From Sporosarcina sp. E16_8 (GTDB lineage: Bacteria > Bacillota > Bacilli > Bacillales_A > Planococcaceae): a DNA stretch of 64,000 bases. The notes under the pieces were generated by a model. It did no database searches, was not told the DNA's origin, and saw only the letters and a list, made by a program, of their open reading frames with translations. The position numbers were made by a program, and so were the translations under genes. This document shows positions 26,225 through 34,766 of this stretch, piece by piece; the stretch's first letter is position 1; each line of letters opens with the position of its first letter. The stretch spans positions 248,001-312,000 of the forward strand of contig NZ_JADPRZ010000002.1 in the NCBI RefSeq assembly GCF_017347095.1. Direction: 5' to 3'.

Positions 26225-27460
26225 TTACTTAATAAATTTCTTAAAAGCAAGTACTGCATTATGTCCACCAAAACCAAAGCCATTTGAAATTGCATAGTTA
26301 ATTTTCATTTTCACTGCTTCATTAGGAACGTAATTTAAATCACATTCTCCATCTGGATTTTCGTAATTAATAGTAGCTGGTGCAATATCTTCCAATATAC
26401 TTTTGAGCGTTATAATCGCTTCGATACCACCCGCTGCTCCAAATAGGTGCCCTGTCATCGATTTTGTTGAGCTTACCTTTAATTGGTAGGCATGAGCTCC
26501 AAATGTAGCTTTTATGGCTTTCGTTTCTGATTTATCTCCCTCTGGCGTACTTGTTCCATGCGCATTAATATAATCAACGTCAGTTGGGTTAATTCGTGCC
26601 ATTTCTAAAGCCAATTTCATCGCTCTCGCTGCTCCATCAAAATCCGGGGATGTAATATGATAGGCATCCGTTGTTGAACCGTAACCAACAATCTCGCCCA
26701 GGATCGTTGCCCCTCGTTTTTCAGCATGTTCGTACTCTTCAAGCACTAAAATCCCAGCTCCCTCTGACATAACAAAACCATCACGCTCACGATCGAAAGG
26801 CCGGCTCGCTTTTTCAGGTGAATCATTTAAAGTTGACATTGCTCTCATTCTTGAGAAGCCGGCAAATGATAACGGATTTATTGACGCTTCTGCTCCTCCT
26901 GCTACAATAGCATCGGAATAACCATGTAAAATATTTAAGTACGCTTCACCTATTGCGTGGTTACCTGTTGCACAGGCAGAAACCGGCGAAAAACTCGGCC
27001 CTTTAAAACCATATTTAATAGCTATTATACCTGCCGCCATATTACTAATCATCATTGGTGCCATAAATGGAGAGACCTTTCTTACGCCTCTTTCTAATAG
27101 ATGTTTATGATTTTCGAGTACGGTGTCAATTCCACCAATTCCAGATCCAACGTAAACCCCTATTCGTTCCTTATTCACGGTACCCGAATTGAGTGCTGAT
27201 TGATCTAACGCTTGTTTCGCCGCTGCATAAGCATACTGTGCGAACAAATCATATTTCCCTAATTCTTTTTTATCAAAGTAGTTTTCTGCGGGAAAGTCAT
27301 TTACAATCCCGGCAATTCTAGTGTTAATTTCTTTGAAATCATCAGCCTCAATTTTTTTGATACCAGATTTACCTTCTTTAATATGATTCCAAAGCGTATC
27401 TACATCATTCCCTAACGGCGATACGACTCCATATCCTGTTACCACAACTCGACGTTTCAT
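26225..27460 (-). CDS. fabF: 3-oxoacyl-ACP synthase II (extra FabF paralogue)
   Basis: Elongating ketoacyl-ACP synthase, 411 residues, full length. The triad is intact: Cys in 'SACATGNHAIGEAY', His in 'NAHGTSTPEGDKSET', His in 'KSMTGHLFGAAGG'. The ATG at 27460 is chosen because TTGGAGG lies 8 nt upstream; a frame extension to 27490 has no such site. It stands apart from other fab genes and is instead the second gene of an operon with a TetR regulator, 29 nt downstream of its stop. That suggests an inducible accessory condensing enzyme for altered membrane composition or for tolerance to FabF inhibitors; this role is inference. Confidence 0.9.
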   Translation of the reverse strand: MKRRVVVTGYGVVSPLGNDVDTLWNHIKEGKSGIKKIEADDFKEINTRIAGIVNDFPAENYFDKKELGKYDLFAQYAYAAAKQALDQSALNSGTVNKERIGVYVGSGIGGIDTVLENHKHLLERGVRKVSPFMAPMMISNMAAGIIAIKYGFKGPSFSPVSACATGNHAIGEAYLNILHGYSDAIVAGGAEASINPLSFAGFSRMRAMSTLNDSPEKASRPFDRERDGFVMSEGAGILVLEEYEHAEKRGATILGEIVGYGSTTDAYHITSPDFDGAARAMKLALEMARINPTDVDYINAHGTSTPEGDKSETKAIKATFGAHAYQLKVSSTKSMTGHLFGAAGGIEAIITLKSILEDIAPATINYENPDGECDLNYVPNEAVKMKINYAISNGFGFGGHNAVLAFKKFIK

Positions 27461-27489
27461 ATAATACCTCCAATAAATTCGTAATTTCA

Positions 27490-28071
27490 CTACTTATGCC
27501 TAACTTCATGGTTTCCCTTTACAAGTAGTTTCAATTGATCAAGTACGATTGAATACAAATCTTCTCCTACTACACGTCTATATTGCAGCGCGCCTTTTAT
27601 ACTCGATATTATTAGGGTGGCAAATGCTCCTGTATCTTGTGTTATTTCAAGTTTTCCTTCTTTCTTTATTTCATCAAGAATTTTTGCTAGGTAGTCTATC
27701 TCCATTATACTCAATTGTTGTACACTCTCTTGCATAGCCATTGGTAAAAAGTTATAGTCAGCTTGTAAAGATGATAGTGGGCAGACTTCATTGTTTCCAA
27801 TCTCATTAGCTCTTCTTGAGATAAACTCCCATGGTTTATCATCACTATTTATTGGAGCTTGTTCAATGTTCAAAAAAGATTTTTCCAGACCTTCCTTTAA
27901 CTTTGTACAAACGGCAAGACCTAAATCTTCTTTCTTTATGAAGTGATAATGAATGCTTGCTTTAGTTACACCAAGTTCCTTAGCCAAATCGTCATAACTA
28001 AAAGACAAATAGCCCTTTTCTCGAATATTTCTAAGTGCTAGCTCAATAATTTGTGATTTTCTATTTTCCAT
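27490..28071 (-). CDS. TetR-family regulator, first gene of the fabF operon
   Basis: A 193-residue TetR-type repressor with the HTH 'YLSFSYDDLAKELGVTKASI' (residues 20-39) followed by 'HYHFIKKEDLGLAV'. A Cys is present in 'NEVCPLSSL' near residue 95 in the ligand domain, as in several effector- or redox-responsive members. Its only sensible start, ATG at 28071, coincides with the predicted transcription start of the promoter at 28078-28106, so the mRNA may be leaderless; GAGG immediately before the ATG is too close to serve as a ribosome site. The palindrome in that promoter suggests autoregulation of the regulator-fabF operon. Confidence 0.85.
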   Translation of the reverse strand: MENRKSQIIELALRNIREKGYLSFSYDDLAKELGVTKASIHYHFIKKEDLGLAVCTKLKEGLEKSFLNIEQAPINSDDKPWEFISRRANEIGNNEVCPLSSLQADYNFLPMAMQESVQQLSIMEIDYLAKILDEIKKEGKLEITQDTGAFATLIISSIKGALQYRRVVGEDLYSIVLDQLKLLVKGNHEVRHK

Positions 28072-28077
28072 ACCTCG

Positions 28078-28106
28078 ATACTAACTTACTAATAGGTAAG
28101 TGTCAA
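28078..28106 (-). promoter_or_regulatory. TetR-fabF promoter with operator in the spacer
   Basis: On the minus strand TTGACA (28101-28106), exactly 17 bp, TAGTAT (28078-28083). The spacer is filled by the inverted repeat ACTTAC-6 bp-GTAAGT (28084-28101), typical of TetR-family operators. The predicted transcription start is at or within one base of the ATG at 28071. Confidence 0.8.
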
Positions 28107-28144
28107 TTACTTCTAGTTATTACCCTTGTATATCGATACAAGAA

Positions 28145-28176
28145 AAGACCCTATCAAAGTAAAGATAGGGTCTTGG
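28145..28176 (-). terminator. Terminator after ytbE
   Basis: AAGACCCTATC and GATAGGGTCTT pair over 11 bp with an 8-nt loop, followed by TTTTCTTG on the minus strand. Confidence 0.75.
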
Positions 28177-28181
28177 TTAAG

Positions 28182-29021
28182 TTAAAAGTCAAAGTTATCA
28201 GGGTCTGGACCAACTCGGTGATTCTGATTCAAACTATCGATGCGTTTCATATCATCTGCCGTTAATTCAAAATCAAACACAGTTGCATTTTCAACTATAC
28301 GATGTTCTTTCGTTGATTTCGGAATTGTGATGACACCATTTTGTAAATCCCATCGTAAAATAATTTGGGCAACGGATTTCCCATATTTATCTGCAATTTC
28401 TTGAAGATCTACGTTATCGAGCAACCCTCCCTGCATAAGTGGGGACCATGCCTCTAACTGAATATCATTTTTTCGGCAAAATGCTTGCAGTTCTTTTTGC
28501 GTCAAACGTGGATGGTATTCTACTTGATTCACCATTGGTTTAATTTCCGCATCCTTCATCAAATCTGCAAGATGCTGAATTTGAAAATTACTTACGCCAA
28601 TCGCTTTAACCCGTCCTTCTTTATAAAGTGTTTCTAGTGCTCTCCACGCCTCTTTATATTTCCCTGCTACTGGCCAGTGAATAAGGTATAGATCCAAATA
28701 ATCTAAATCAAGTTTCGTTAAGCTCTCTTCGTAAGCTGCAATTGTTGATTCGTAGCCCAACTCTGAATTCCAAACTTTTGATGTGATAAATAGATTTTCT
28801 CTCGCAATACCTGTTTCTTCAACTGCCTCACGAACACCTTGTCCTACGCCAACTTCATTGCCGTAAATAGCAGCTGTATCGACACTGCGATAGCCATGTG
28901 TAATCGCAGTTTTCACCGCATTTACTAATTCTTGTCCCTCATCAACTTTAAATACACCGAGACCTAGCCAAGGCATTTTCACACCATTTTGCAACGTTGT
29001 TGTCGATTGTAAGTTTTCCAT
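28182..29021 (-). CDS. ytbE: Aldo/keto reductase, YtbE-like
   Basis: NADPH-dependent reductase of aldehydes such as methylglyoxal, 279 residues, a single TIM barrel. The catalytic tetrad is visible: Asp in 'YRSVDTAAIYGNE' with Tyr, Lys in 'FITSKVWN', His in 'YLIHWPVAG'. The NADPH-binding C-terminal segment 'VITIPKSTKEHRIVEN' is also present. It lies 66 nt downstream of an AraJ-type MFS gene with a divergent HxlR regulator, the arrangement of ytcD-ytbD-ytbE in B. subtilis. The ATG at 29021 has AGGAGG upstream. YvgN is the closest alternative family name; the neighbourhood favours YtbE. Confidence 0.85.
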   Translation of the reverse strand: MENLQSTTTLQNGVKMPWLGLGVFKVDEGQELVNAVKTAITHGYRSVDTAAIYGNEVGVGQGVREAVEETGIARENLFITSKVWNSELGYESTIAAYEESLTKLDLDYLDLYLIHWPVAGKYKEAWRALETLYKEGRVKAIGVSNFQIQHLADLMKDAEIKPMVNQVEYHPRLTQKELQAFCRKNDIQLEAWSPLMQGGLLDNVDLQEIADKYGKSVAQIILRWDLQNGVITIPKSTKEHRIVENATVFDFELTADDMKRIDSLNQNHRVGPDPDNFDF

Positions 29022-29087
29022 AAATTTATATCCTCCTATTTTTTATTTAAATTTGTGTTGCGGATTACTAAGTTCCAACACCCCCTT

Positions 29088-30287
29088 TCAGGATAGGTTA
29101 ATCCTTTGCTGATCTTTTCTTTCCAGCACCCGACTGATACCTGTTAATATGGCTGCAATCAGCACCATTGCCCCCCCAATCCAAGCCGTGTGAATGAGTC
29201 CAATCGAATCAGTTACCACTCCACCTACGTACGCACCCATCGCAATTCCGGCATTAAATGCGGCGATGTTCATAGCAGAGGCAACATCAACTGCACTTGG
29301 GACAAAACGTTCGGCTAACATGACGACATACACTTGAAGCCCTGAAACGTTCATAAATGCAAACAAGCCCATGAAAAGTATTGTCACCAAACCCACGACT
29401 TTAAATGGTGCCGTGAATGTTAATATGAAAAGCACAGTCGCTTGGGCAATAAACATATAGAACAGCGAACCAATCGGATTTTTATTTGACAGCTTCCCAC
29501 CAATCATATTGCCGAGTGCAATCGCAATTCCGTAAACAAGTAAGATGATTACGATGGTTCCTTGTTTAAATCCTGTTATCGTCTGAAGCAATGGAGATAA
29601 GTACGTGAATACGACAAATGTTCCTCCGTACCCTAGTGCTGTAATAGTCAATACCAGCAATATCCGGCTATTTGTTATGAGCTTAACTTGGTCCCGAATC
29701 GTTGTCGGAGTACTTTGACGTAAATCGGATGGAACAAGGATACTGTTGGCAATAAACCCTATAATCCCTATGACTACGATTGCCACAAAGGCAAAGCGCC
29801 AACCAAACTGTTGTCCAATAAATGTCCCAAATGGAACTCCTGTAATCGTAGCAACAGTAAGTCCTGTAAACATGATTGAAATCGCACTTGCTCTACGATT
29901 TTCAGGAACTAAATCAGCAGCAATGGTCGATCCAATTGACATAAACACACCATGTGCAAACGCTGAAATGACACGGGCCACTAGCAAAACGGTAACGCTT
30001 GTTGCACCCGCCGCAATCCCGTTTCCTATGATAAAGACTATCATAATCCATAATAACAGTTTTTTTCGTGGCATTCTTGAAGTGAGTGATGTTAAAACCG
30101 GTGCGCCTATCATTACGCCTAACGCATACAGGGATACAGTTAGCCCCGCCGTTGTCACTGATATATCTAAGTCATGAGAAATAAGAGGCAACAGCCCAAC
30201 ACTAATAAATTCTGTTGTTCCAATAGCAAATGCACTGACAGCTAATGCAAGCAATGCAAACATGCTTCTCCTTTTATCTAAAGTCAT
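29088..30287 (-). CDS. ytbD: AraJ-type MFS exporter, YtbD-like
   Basis: A 399-residue, twelve-helix MFS protein of the DHA1 AraJ/PbuE group. The N-terminal helix 'FAIGTTEFISVGLLPLIS' carries the family's G-T-T-E-F motif, TM4-5 includes 'VISAFAHGVFMSIG' and the loop 2-3 holds 'TSRMPRKKLL'. The ATG at 30287 fits GAAAGGA 8 nt upstream; two upstream ATGs extend the frame without better signals. It precedes ytbE on the same strand and is divergent from the HxlR regulator. Such exporters move purines, sugars or drugs; this one's substrate is unknown. Confidence 0.82.
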   Translation of the reverse strand: MTLDKRRSMFALLALAVSAFAIGTTEFISVGLLPLISHDLDISVTTAGLTVSLYALGVMIGAPVLTSLTSRMPRKKLLLWIMIVFIIGNGIAAGATSVTVLLVARVISAFAHGVFMSIGSTIAADLVPENRRASAISIMFTGLTVATITGVPFGTFIGQQFGWRFAFVAIVVIGIIGFIANSILVPSDLRQSTPTTIRDQVKLITNSRILLVLTITALGYGGTFVVFTYLSPLLQTITGFKQGTIVIILLVYGIAIALGNMIGGKLSNKNPIGSLFYMFIAQATVLFILTFTAPFKVVGLVTILFMGLFAFMNVSGLQVYVVMLAERFVPSAVDVASAMNIAAFNAGIAMGAYVGGVVTDSIGLIHTAWIGGAMVLIAAILTGISRVLERKDQQRINLS

Positions 30288-30401
30288 TTTTTTCATCCTT
30301 TCTTTTTCCATGTTGTATGATTGAATTTGCGGAGAGCAAAATTAAATACCTAGTGCAATTCACCTTCAAATGTTAGTATGAGTCAAAGGGATTAAAAAGA
30401 A

Positions 30402-30460
30402 AAGTACGCACTTTAAAGTACTATAGCTACCAATAAGTTATATAGGTACTTTTTGGTACC
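30402..30460. promoter_or_regulatory. Candidate HxlR-regulator operators between ytbD and ytcD
   Basis: Three dyads lie in the divergent promoter region: AAGTACGCACTT (30402-30413), ACTTTAAAGT (30410-30419) and GGTACTTTTTGGTACC (30445-30460, perfect 5-bp arms). The shared half-site is GTAC(T)TT. HxlR-family dimers bind such dyads near their own promoters. Confidence 0.55.
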
Positions 30461-30480
30461 CATTAGTGAGGAGGATAAGC

Positions 30481-30852
30481 ATGACAAAAAAGAAGTATAA
30501 TATATCCGTTGAAGCGACATTAGAAGTCATCGGGGGCAAATGGAAATGTGTGATTCTTTGCCATTTAACACATGGTAAAAAAAGAACGAGTGAATTGAAA
30601 CGCCTTATGCCTGACATCACGCAAAAAATGCTCACGCAACAATTACGTGAGCTAGAAGCAGATGGCGTTATTAACAGAATTGCCTACAACCAGGTTCCAC
30701 CGAAAGTAGAGTACGAATTGAGTGAATACGGTTTAAGTTTAGAAGGAATATTAGATTCGTTATGTGCATGGGGGAACTTACATATTATGAAAGTTTATGG
30801 AGATAAGTTTTCCGTACTAGAGGATAGCATTTTAAACGACAAGCTAAAATAA
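30481..30852 (+). CDS. ytcD: HxlR-family regulator, YtcD-like
   Basis: A 123-residue winged-helix regulator of the HxlR type with 'TLEVIGGKWKCVILCHLTHG' (residues 12-31), the hallmark opening of the family, then 'LKRLMPDITQKMLTQQLREL' (recognition helix) and the wing 'VPPKVEYELSEYG'. A Cys in 'KWKCVILCHL' is near the position used for redox sensing in some relatives (YodB, HypR). It is divergent from ytbD-ytbE, so likely controls that operon. The ATG at 30481 follows GAGGAGG; a GTG 15 nt upstream overlaps it. Confidence 0.87.
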   Translation: MTKKKYNISVEATLEVIGGKWKCVILCHLTHGKKRTSELKRLMPDITQKMLTQQLRELEADGVINRIAYNQVPPKVEYELSEYGLSLEGILDSLCAWGNLHIMKVYGDKFSVLEDSILNDKLK

Positions 30853-30933
30853 TCAACTACAAGAAAAGGACAGGACCCAAAAATTATGCATATTAATTCC
30901 CCTATCGTCTACTAGAGGCATACTGAATAATGT

Positions 30934-30976
30934 AAAAAACGCCTTCCGCACTATTTTGCGGAAGGCGTTTTTTCGG
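30934..30976. terminator. Bidirectional terminator
   Basis: AAAACGCCTTCCGCA and TGCGGAAGGCGTTTT form a 15-bp stem with a 6-nt loop between two convergent genes. Confidence 0.88.
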
Positions 30977-30980
30977 TACG

Positions 30981-32204
30981 TCATTCAGTTGGTACCACTT
31001 CGATTCTGCTCTTTTCAGTTCCTGCAACAACTACCGCTGCTGATGCATCCCCTACAATGTTCAAGGTTGTACGCATCATATCCAAAATCCGGTCAATACC
31101 TGCGATGAGTGCAATTCCTTCAAGAGGCATATTGACAGAGGTTAAAACCATCGCCAACATGATCATGCCAGCACCCGGAACTCCAGCTGTTCCTATTGAA
31201 GCTAAGATTGTGATTAAGACAATAGTTAAAAGTTGAGTGAATGACAAATTCAGATTGTAAAATTGTGCAATGAATACAACTGCAACACCTTGATAAATAG
31301 CCGTACCATCCATATTAATCGTTGCACCTAGTGGGAGAACGAAGCTCGATATTTTATTCGGTACACCAAGGTTTTCATTCGTATTTTTAATGGTGACCGG
31401 TAATGTCCCTGCACTGCTTGCCGTACTGAACGCGACGAGTGCAGCTGGAGAAATTCCTTTAAAAAACTTGATGGGGCTCATCTTCCCCCACACTTTTACA
31501 GCAGTCGAGTAAACAATCGCAGCATGGAGGATGCAGGCAATAAAAACGGCTGCTATCACTTTCACAAGTGGCAATAGCACGGATAATCCATACTGACCGA
31601 CAACCGGAGCGAGCAATCCAAGAATACCGAGTGGTGCCACCTTCATGACCATGCCGGTTATTTTATACATTACTTCTGCAAAACCTTCAAAAAACCGAAA
31701 AACTGGTTGAGCTTTTTCCCCAACAAATGTTATAGCTAAACCGATGAACAATGCAAAGAAGATGATTTGTAGTATATTCCCCGCAGCTAAAGCTGTAAAC
31801 GGATTTTCTGGAACAATATTCAATATTGTTGTAATTACGCTTTGTGGTTCTTGAGTAGCCGATTCTGGAATAGTTAAACCTTCTGTCGAAATCGTAAGTC
31901 CTTTACCAGGTGATACCGTAAATGCGACAGCAAGGCCAATGACGATTGCAATCGCGGTCGTAACTAAATAGTACGACATCGTTTTAATACCGATTCTCCC
32001 CAGCTGTTTCGGATCGGATGTTCCTGCAACACCAACGACTAGTGTCGATAAAATAAGCGGGGCAATGATGAATTTAATTAACCGTAGAAATAGATCCCCA
32101 AACGGCTTCAAGAAATCAATGGAACTTCCAAAAATACTTCCTAAAATAATGGCCAAGACGAATGCTATAAAAATTTGCGTGACAAGATTAAATTTTATTT
32201 TCAT
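30981..32204 (-). CDS. Dicarboxylate/amino acid:cation symporter (DAACS, GltP-like)
   Basis: Sodium- or proton-coupled uptake of glutamate, aspartate or C4-dicarboxylates, 407 residues. Features of the GltPh fold are clear: the HP1 serine-rich loop 'AFSTASSAGTLPVT' (near residue 256), the TM7 motif 'ATINMDGTAIYQG' (NMDGT, near residue 290), HP2 'AGVPGAGMIMLAMVL' and the TM8 'DRILDMMRTTLNIVGD' with Asp and Asn substrate ligands. The ATG at 32204 has GGAAGGGAGAG upstream. It is monocistronic. Arg in 'DMMRTTLN' favours an acidic substrate, but glutamate and dicarboxylate carriers cannot be separated here. Confidence 0.88.
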   Translation of the reverse strand: MKIKFNLVTQIFIAFVLAIILGSIFGSSIDFLKPFGDLFLRLIKFIIAPLILSTLVVGVAGTSDPKQLGRIGIKTMSYYLVTTAIAIVIGLAVAFTVSPGKGLTISTEGLTIPESATQEPQSVITTILNIVPENPFTALAAGNILQIIFFALFIGLAITFVGEKAQPVFRFFEGFAEVMYKITGMVMKVAPLGILGLLAPVVGQYGLSVLLPLVKVIAAVFIACILHAAIVYSTAVKVWGKMSPIKFFKGISPAALVAFSTASSAGTLPVTIKNTNENLGVPNKISSFVLPLGATINMDGTAIYQGVAVVFIAQFYNLNLSFTQLLTIVLITILASIGTAGVPGAGMIMLAMVLTSVNMPLEGIALIAGIDRILDMMRTTLNIVGDASAAVVVAGTEKSRIEVVPTE

Positions 32205-32272
32205 TTTTTCTCTCCCTTCCTCATTTTTTACTTACTCCATCTTATACAAAGCAAACCATTAATATGAATAAA

Positions 32273-32318
32273 AAAATGACGCGTCCCGTATGAAATAACT
32301 ACGAAACACGCCTTTATT
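32273..32318 (-). terminator. Terminator after DUF4870 gene
   Basis: GGCGTGTTTCGTA pairs with TACGGGACGCGTC (G-U pairs included) across an 11-nt loop, followed by CATTTTTTT on the minus strand. Confidence 0.6.
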
Positions 32319-32333
32319 TTATTGATAACCCAA

Positions 32334-32639
32334 TTAAATCCATCTACCTACAATCGGATAATTGTACTTTTCGTCATTTAGTGCTTTGACAATTGCTATG
32401 ATTGGAACAATCACCCACATTAATCCGAATCCAATTAGCATTGGAATACCGACAATCACAATAATAAGTATCGTAGAAACAACAATCAGTGCCCCCATTA
32501 CCAGTTGGAATAAGATTGCTTGAATCGCCATCCTTTTGACCTCTAAATCATCAATAACAAGATAAATGATGAACGGTACCAAAAACGGCATAAAGAAAGC
32601 ACTAGCATGAACTAACACTTTTAATCCTTTATTCTCCAT
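32334..32639 (-). CDS. DUF4870 small membrane protein
   Basis: A 101-residue protein with about three transmembrane helices: 'VHASAFFMPFLVPFIIYLVI' at the start, 'ILFQLVMGALIVVSTILIIV' in the middle, and 'IGFGLMWVIVPIIAIVKAL' at the end, followed by 'YNYPIVGRWI', the usual C-terminal signature of DUF4870/YtcA-type proteins. The ATG at 32639 follows GGGAGG. Its role is unknown. It is separate from the NagZ gene upstream by 63 nt on the same strand and could be cotranscribed with it. Confidence 0.82.
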   Translation of the reverse strand: MENKGLKVLVHASAFFMPFLVPFIIYLVIDDLEVKRMAIQAILFQLVMGALIVVSTILIIVIVGIPMLIGFGLMWVIVPIIAIVKALNDEKYNYPIVGRWI

Positions 32640-32702
32640 TTAATAAACCTCCCAAGCTTTTCTTCTATCATATTATACGAATGAGAGGGCTGGAAGATTC
32701 AT

Positions 32703-33944
32703 TTAGTTCAGCTGGAGCTTATCGTACATTTCATTGATTTTATCCACATCAACTTTTTCATGCACTTCATCTGATATACTATATTTCTCTTTCAGCATTA
32801 AAATTCGCTTTACACTCTCATTTAGCCGCTGTTCTGTGATGTCTCCTGCTTCAATTGCCTTGATGAGCGCATTGAAAGTGTTTAGTTGATCTTCATAACC
32901 GCGGACTACAAGTAACAAATCACTTCCCGCAACGAAGGACTGTACAGCTGCTTCAGGGATTGTGTAGTCATTCACAATTGCTCCCATCGTCAGGTCATCC
33001 GTTATGATAACACCTCCAAATTGCATTTGGTTGCGCAGCAACCCCGTAATGATAGCTTTTGACATGGAGGCTGGATAATCAGGATCAAGTGCTAGGAATA
33101 AAATATGAGCGACCATTACAGCATCAGCGCCTTCTTCAATGGCCTTTTGAAATGGAACTAACTCTACGCTACGAAGAGTTTCCAAGGTTGTTTCCACTCT
33201 TGGTAACGCCTTATGCGAATCAATAACCGTATCACCATGTCCTGGAAAATGTTTAACGACAGGAATAACGCCATTGTCCACCATTCCATGCATCGTCGAT
33301 ATGCCCAGCTTAGCGACTTGATAGGGATCTGATCCAAAAGAGCGATCCCCGATAACTGGATTTCTCGGGTTACTATTAACATCCAATACAGGTGCGAAAT
33401 TCATATTATAACCGAATTCGTTAAGCACTCGAGCTAAATAGGTGCCAACTCGATAACTCACCGATTCATCATTGAGTTTACCGATTTGCGCACTTGTTGG
33501 TAATTTTGGTATACCGGCAGGCAGTCTGGATACATGTCCTCCTTCTTCATCGACAGAAAGGAATAAAGGACTTTTACTGGGTTCATTCGCTTTTTTCATG
33601 TCATTAATAAGTTGCAATAATTTAGGTGTTGTGGATACATTTTTCCCCATAATAATAACGCCACCAACATGATAATTACGGATGAGGTTATCCATTTCGT
33701 TAGAAAACGACGTACCTTCCACGCCAACCATAAGCAACTGTCCGACTTTTTCTTCCAGTGTCATTTGGTCAACTATTTTTTCTACAATTGATAAAACAAT
33801 CTCCTCCTTTTTTGTAGGTTCTGTAATCGGTGAGTTTGTTACATCTTTTTCTTTATCGTTATTTTTTTGTGTAGATTGCGAACATCCTGACATCAATAAA
33901 ATGCAATAAACAACGAGAAAAATGAACTTATAATTACGATTCAC
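32703..33944 (-). CDS. nagZ: Beta-N-acetylhexosaminidase lipoprotein (GH3, NagZ)
   Basis: Removes N-acetylglucosamine from muropeptides during cell-wall turnover. The 413-residue protein begins with a lipoprotein signal ending in the lipobox 'LLMSGC', so it is anchored outside the membrane. The GH3 signature 'VVKHFPGHGDTVIDSHKALP' (near residue 210) contains the His-Asp dyad typical of NagZ, and 'VIITDDLTMGAI' the catalytic Asp nucleophile. GTG at 33944 is chosen over GTG at 33950, which abuts the ribosome site AAGGGGA. It lacks the long C-terminal domain of B. subtilis NagZ (YbbD), so it is the short form. Confidence 0.9.
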   Translation of the reverse strand: MNRNYKFIFLVVYCILLMSGCSQSTQKNNDKEKDVTNSPITEPTKKEEIVLSIVEKIVDQMTLEEKVGQLLMVGVEGTSFSNEMDNLIRNYHVGGVIIMGKNVSTTPKLLQLINDMKKANEPSKSPLFLSVDEEGGHVSRLPAGIPKLPTSAQIGKLNDESVSYRVGTYLARVLNEFGYNMNFAPVLDVNSNPRNPVIGDRSFGSDPYQVAKLGISTMHGMVDNGVIPVVKHFPGHGDTVIDSHKALPRVETTLETLRSVELVPFQKAIEEGADAVMVAHILFLALDPDYPASMSKAIITGLLRNQMQFGGVIITDDLTMGAIVNDYTIPEAAVQSFVAGSDLLLVVRGYEDQLNTFNALIKAIEAGDITEQRLNESVKRILMLKEKYSISDEVHEKVDVDKINEMYDKLQLN

Positions 33945-33968
33945 CGTCACTCCCCTTTTCTTATTACT

Positions 33969-34364
33969 TCATTTCCAGCGATCAATTGCAGCTTCAATAT
34001 TACTAAGCGACACTGGTCCTTTCTGCATAGGTGGTGGACAAGATTTATTGTATTCAATTATTTTCCCGCTTAATTTATCTATTCTCAATTCCAACTCTGC
34101 TGTACTATCAGCCCTTCGAATAGCTGCAATTGCAAGTACTTCATCACGAATTTCGTTCTGTAGCTTCAGCCAATGTGGTTTATAACCGGCATCTTTTGCG
34201 ATAAGTTGAAAATGCTGGAACGTATCACCAGAAAAGTACTCTTGTGATAACGGTTTCCCTTGGCCCGCCAAATTATCCATGCCACCTTTTTTGGTATACT
34301 CTTTTAAAATATCGCCAATTAGGTCGTTGTATGGTGGGTTTAATTTATCGTCGCTCATACTCAT
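33969..34364 (-). CDS. DUF1992 (DnaJ homologue C28-like) protein
   Basis: A 131-residue protein with the DUF1992 signature: 'GDILKEYTKKGGMDNLAGQGKPL' contains the F/Y-x-x-[LM]-x-G-x-G-[KR]-P-L core around residues 28-39, followed by a helical C-terminal half 'LELRIDKLSGKIIEYN'. The domain occurs in DNAJC28 of eukaryotes and in small bacterial proteins of unknown role. The ATG at 34364 has AGGAGGGGG upstream. It follows the small coiled-coil protein gene at 14 nt and precedes nagZ by 24 nt, so these may share a transcript. Confidence 0.78.
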   Translation of the reverse strand: MSMSDDKLNPPYNDLIGDILKEYTKKGGMDNLAGQGKPLSQEYFSGDTFQHFQLIAKDAGYKPHWLKLQNEIRDEVLAIAAIRRADSTAELELRIDKLSGKIIEYNKSCPPPMQKGPVSLSNIEAAIDRWK

Positions 34365-34378
34365 TCACTCCCCCTCCT

Positions 34379-34612
34379 TTATATTTTCATGATTTCATTT
34401 TTCCCAGATGTATAATCCAGCTTCATTTTTTCCAATTCAATTTTCATCTTTTCAGTTTCCATGATGAAGTTTTGCTGTTTTAGTTTTTCCAGTTCGATTT
34501 CATCGCGCATAAATCCCCCTTTGATCTTGACGATTCTTCTTTGGTGATCCGTAATTATTGCAGTGATTGGTACACTCATCACAAGCCCGACTATAATAAC
34601 TCCCTCTAGCAT
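34379..34612 (-). CDS. Small membrane-anchored coiled-coil protein
   Basis: A 77-residue protein: an N-terminal transmembrane helix 'VIIVGLVMSVPITAII' (residues 4-19), then a charged, heptad-like helix 'IELEKLKQQNFIMETEKMKI' (residues 38-57). The ATG at 34612 follows AAGGGGCG. Similar short proteins occur beside PspC or phage-shock genes elsewhere, but there is no such neighbour here, so no function is proposed. It is the first gene of a likely run with the DUF1992 gene. Confidence 0.65.
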   Translation of the reverse strand: MLEGVIIVGLVMSVPITAIITDHQRRIVKIKGGFMRDEIELEKLKQQNFIMETEKMKIELEKMKLDYTSGKNEIMKI

Positions 34613-34766
34613 TTTAATCGCCCCTTATTCATGTAATTAGTTCAATTATACATTATCACAATTATCTGTCATACAATTTCAAAATATTTTGTTCAACTTT
34701 CAAAGGGTACGATGCGAATAGTTGGGTATACTTCCATAATACGTTGCAGGAAATGGGGTTATCCAA

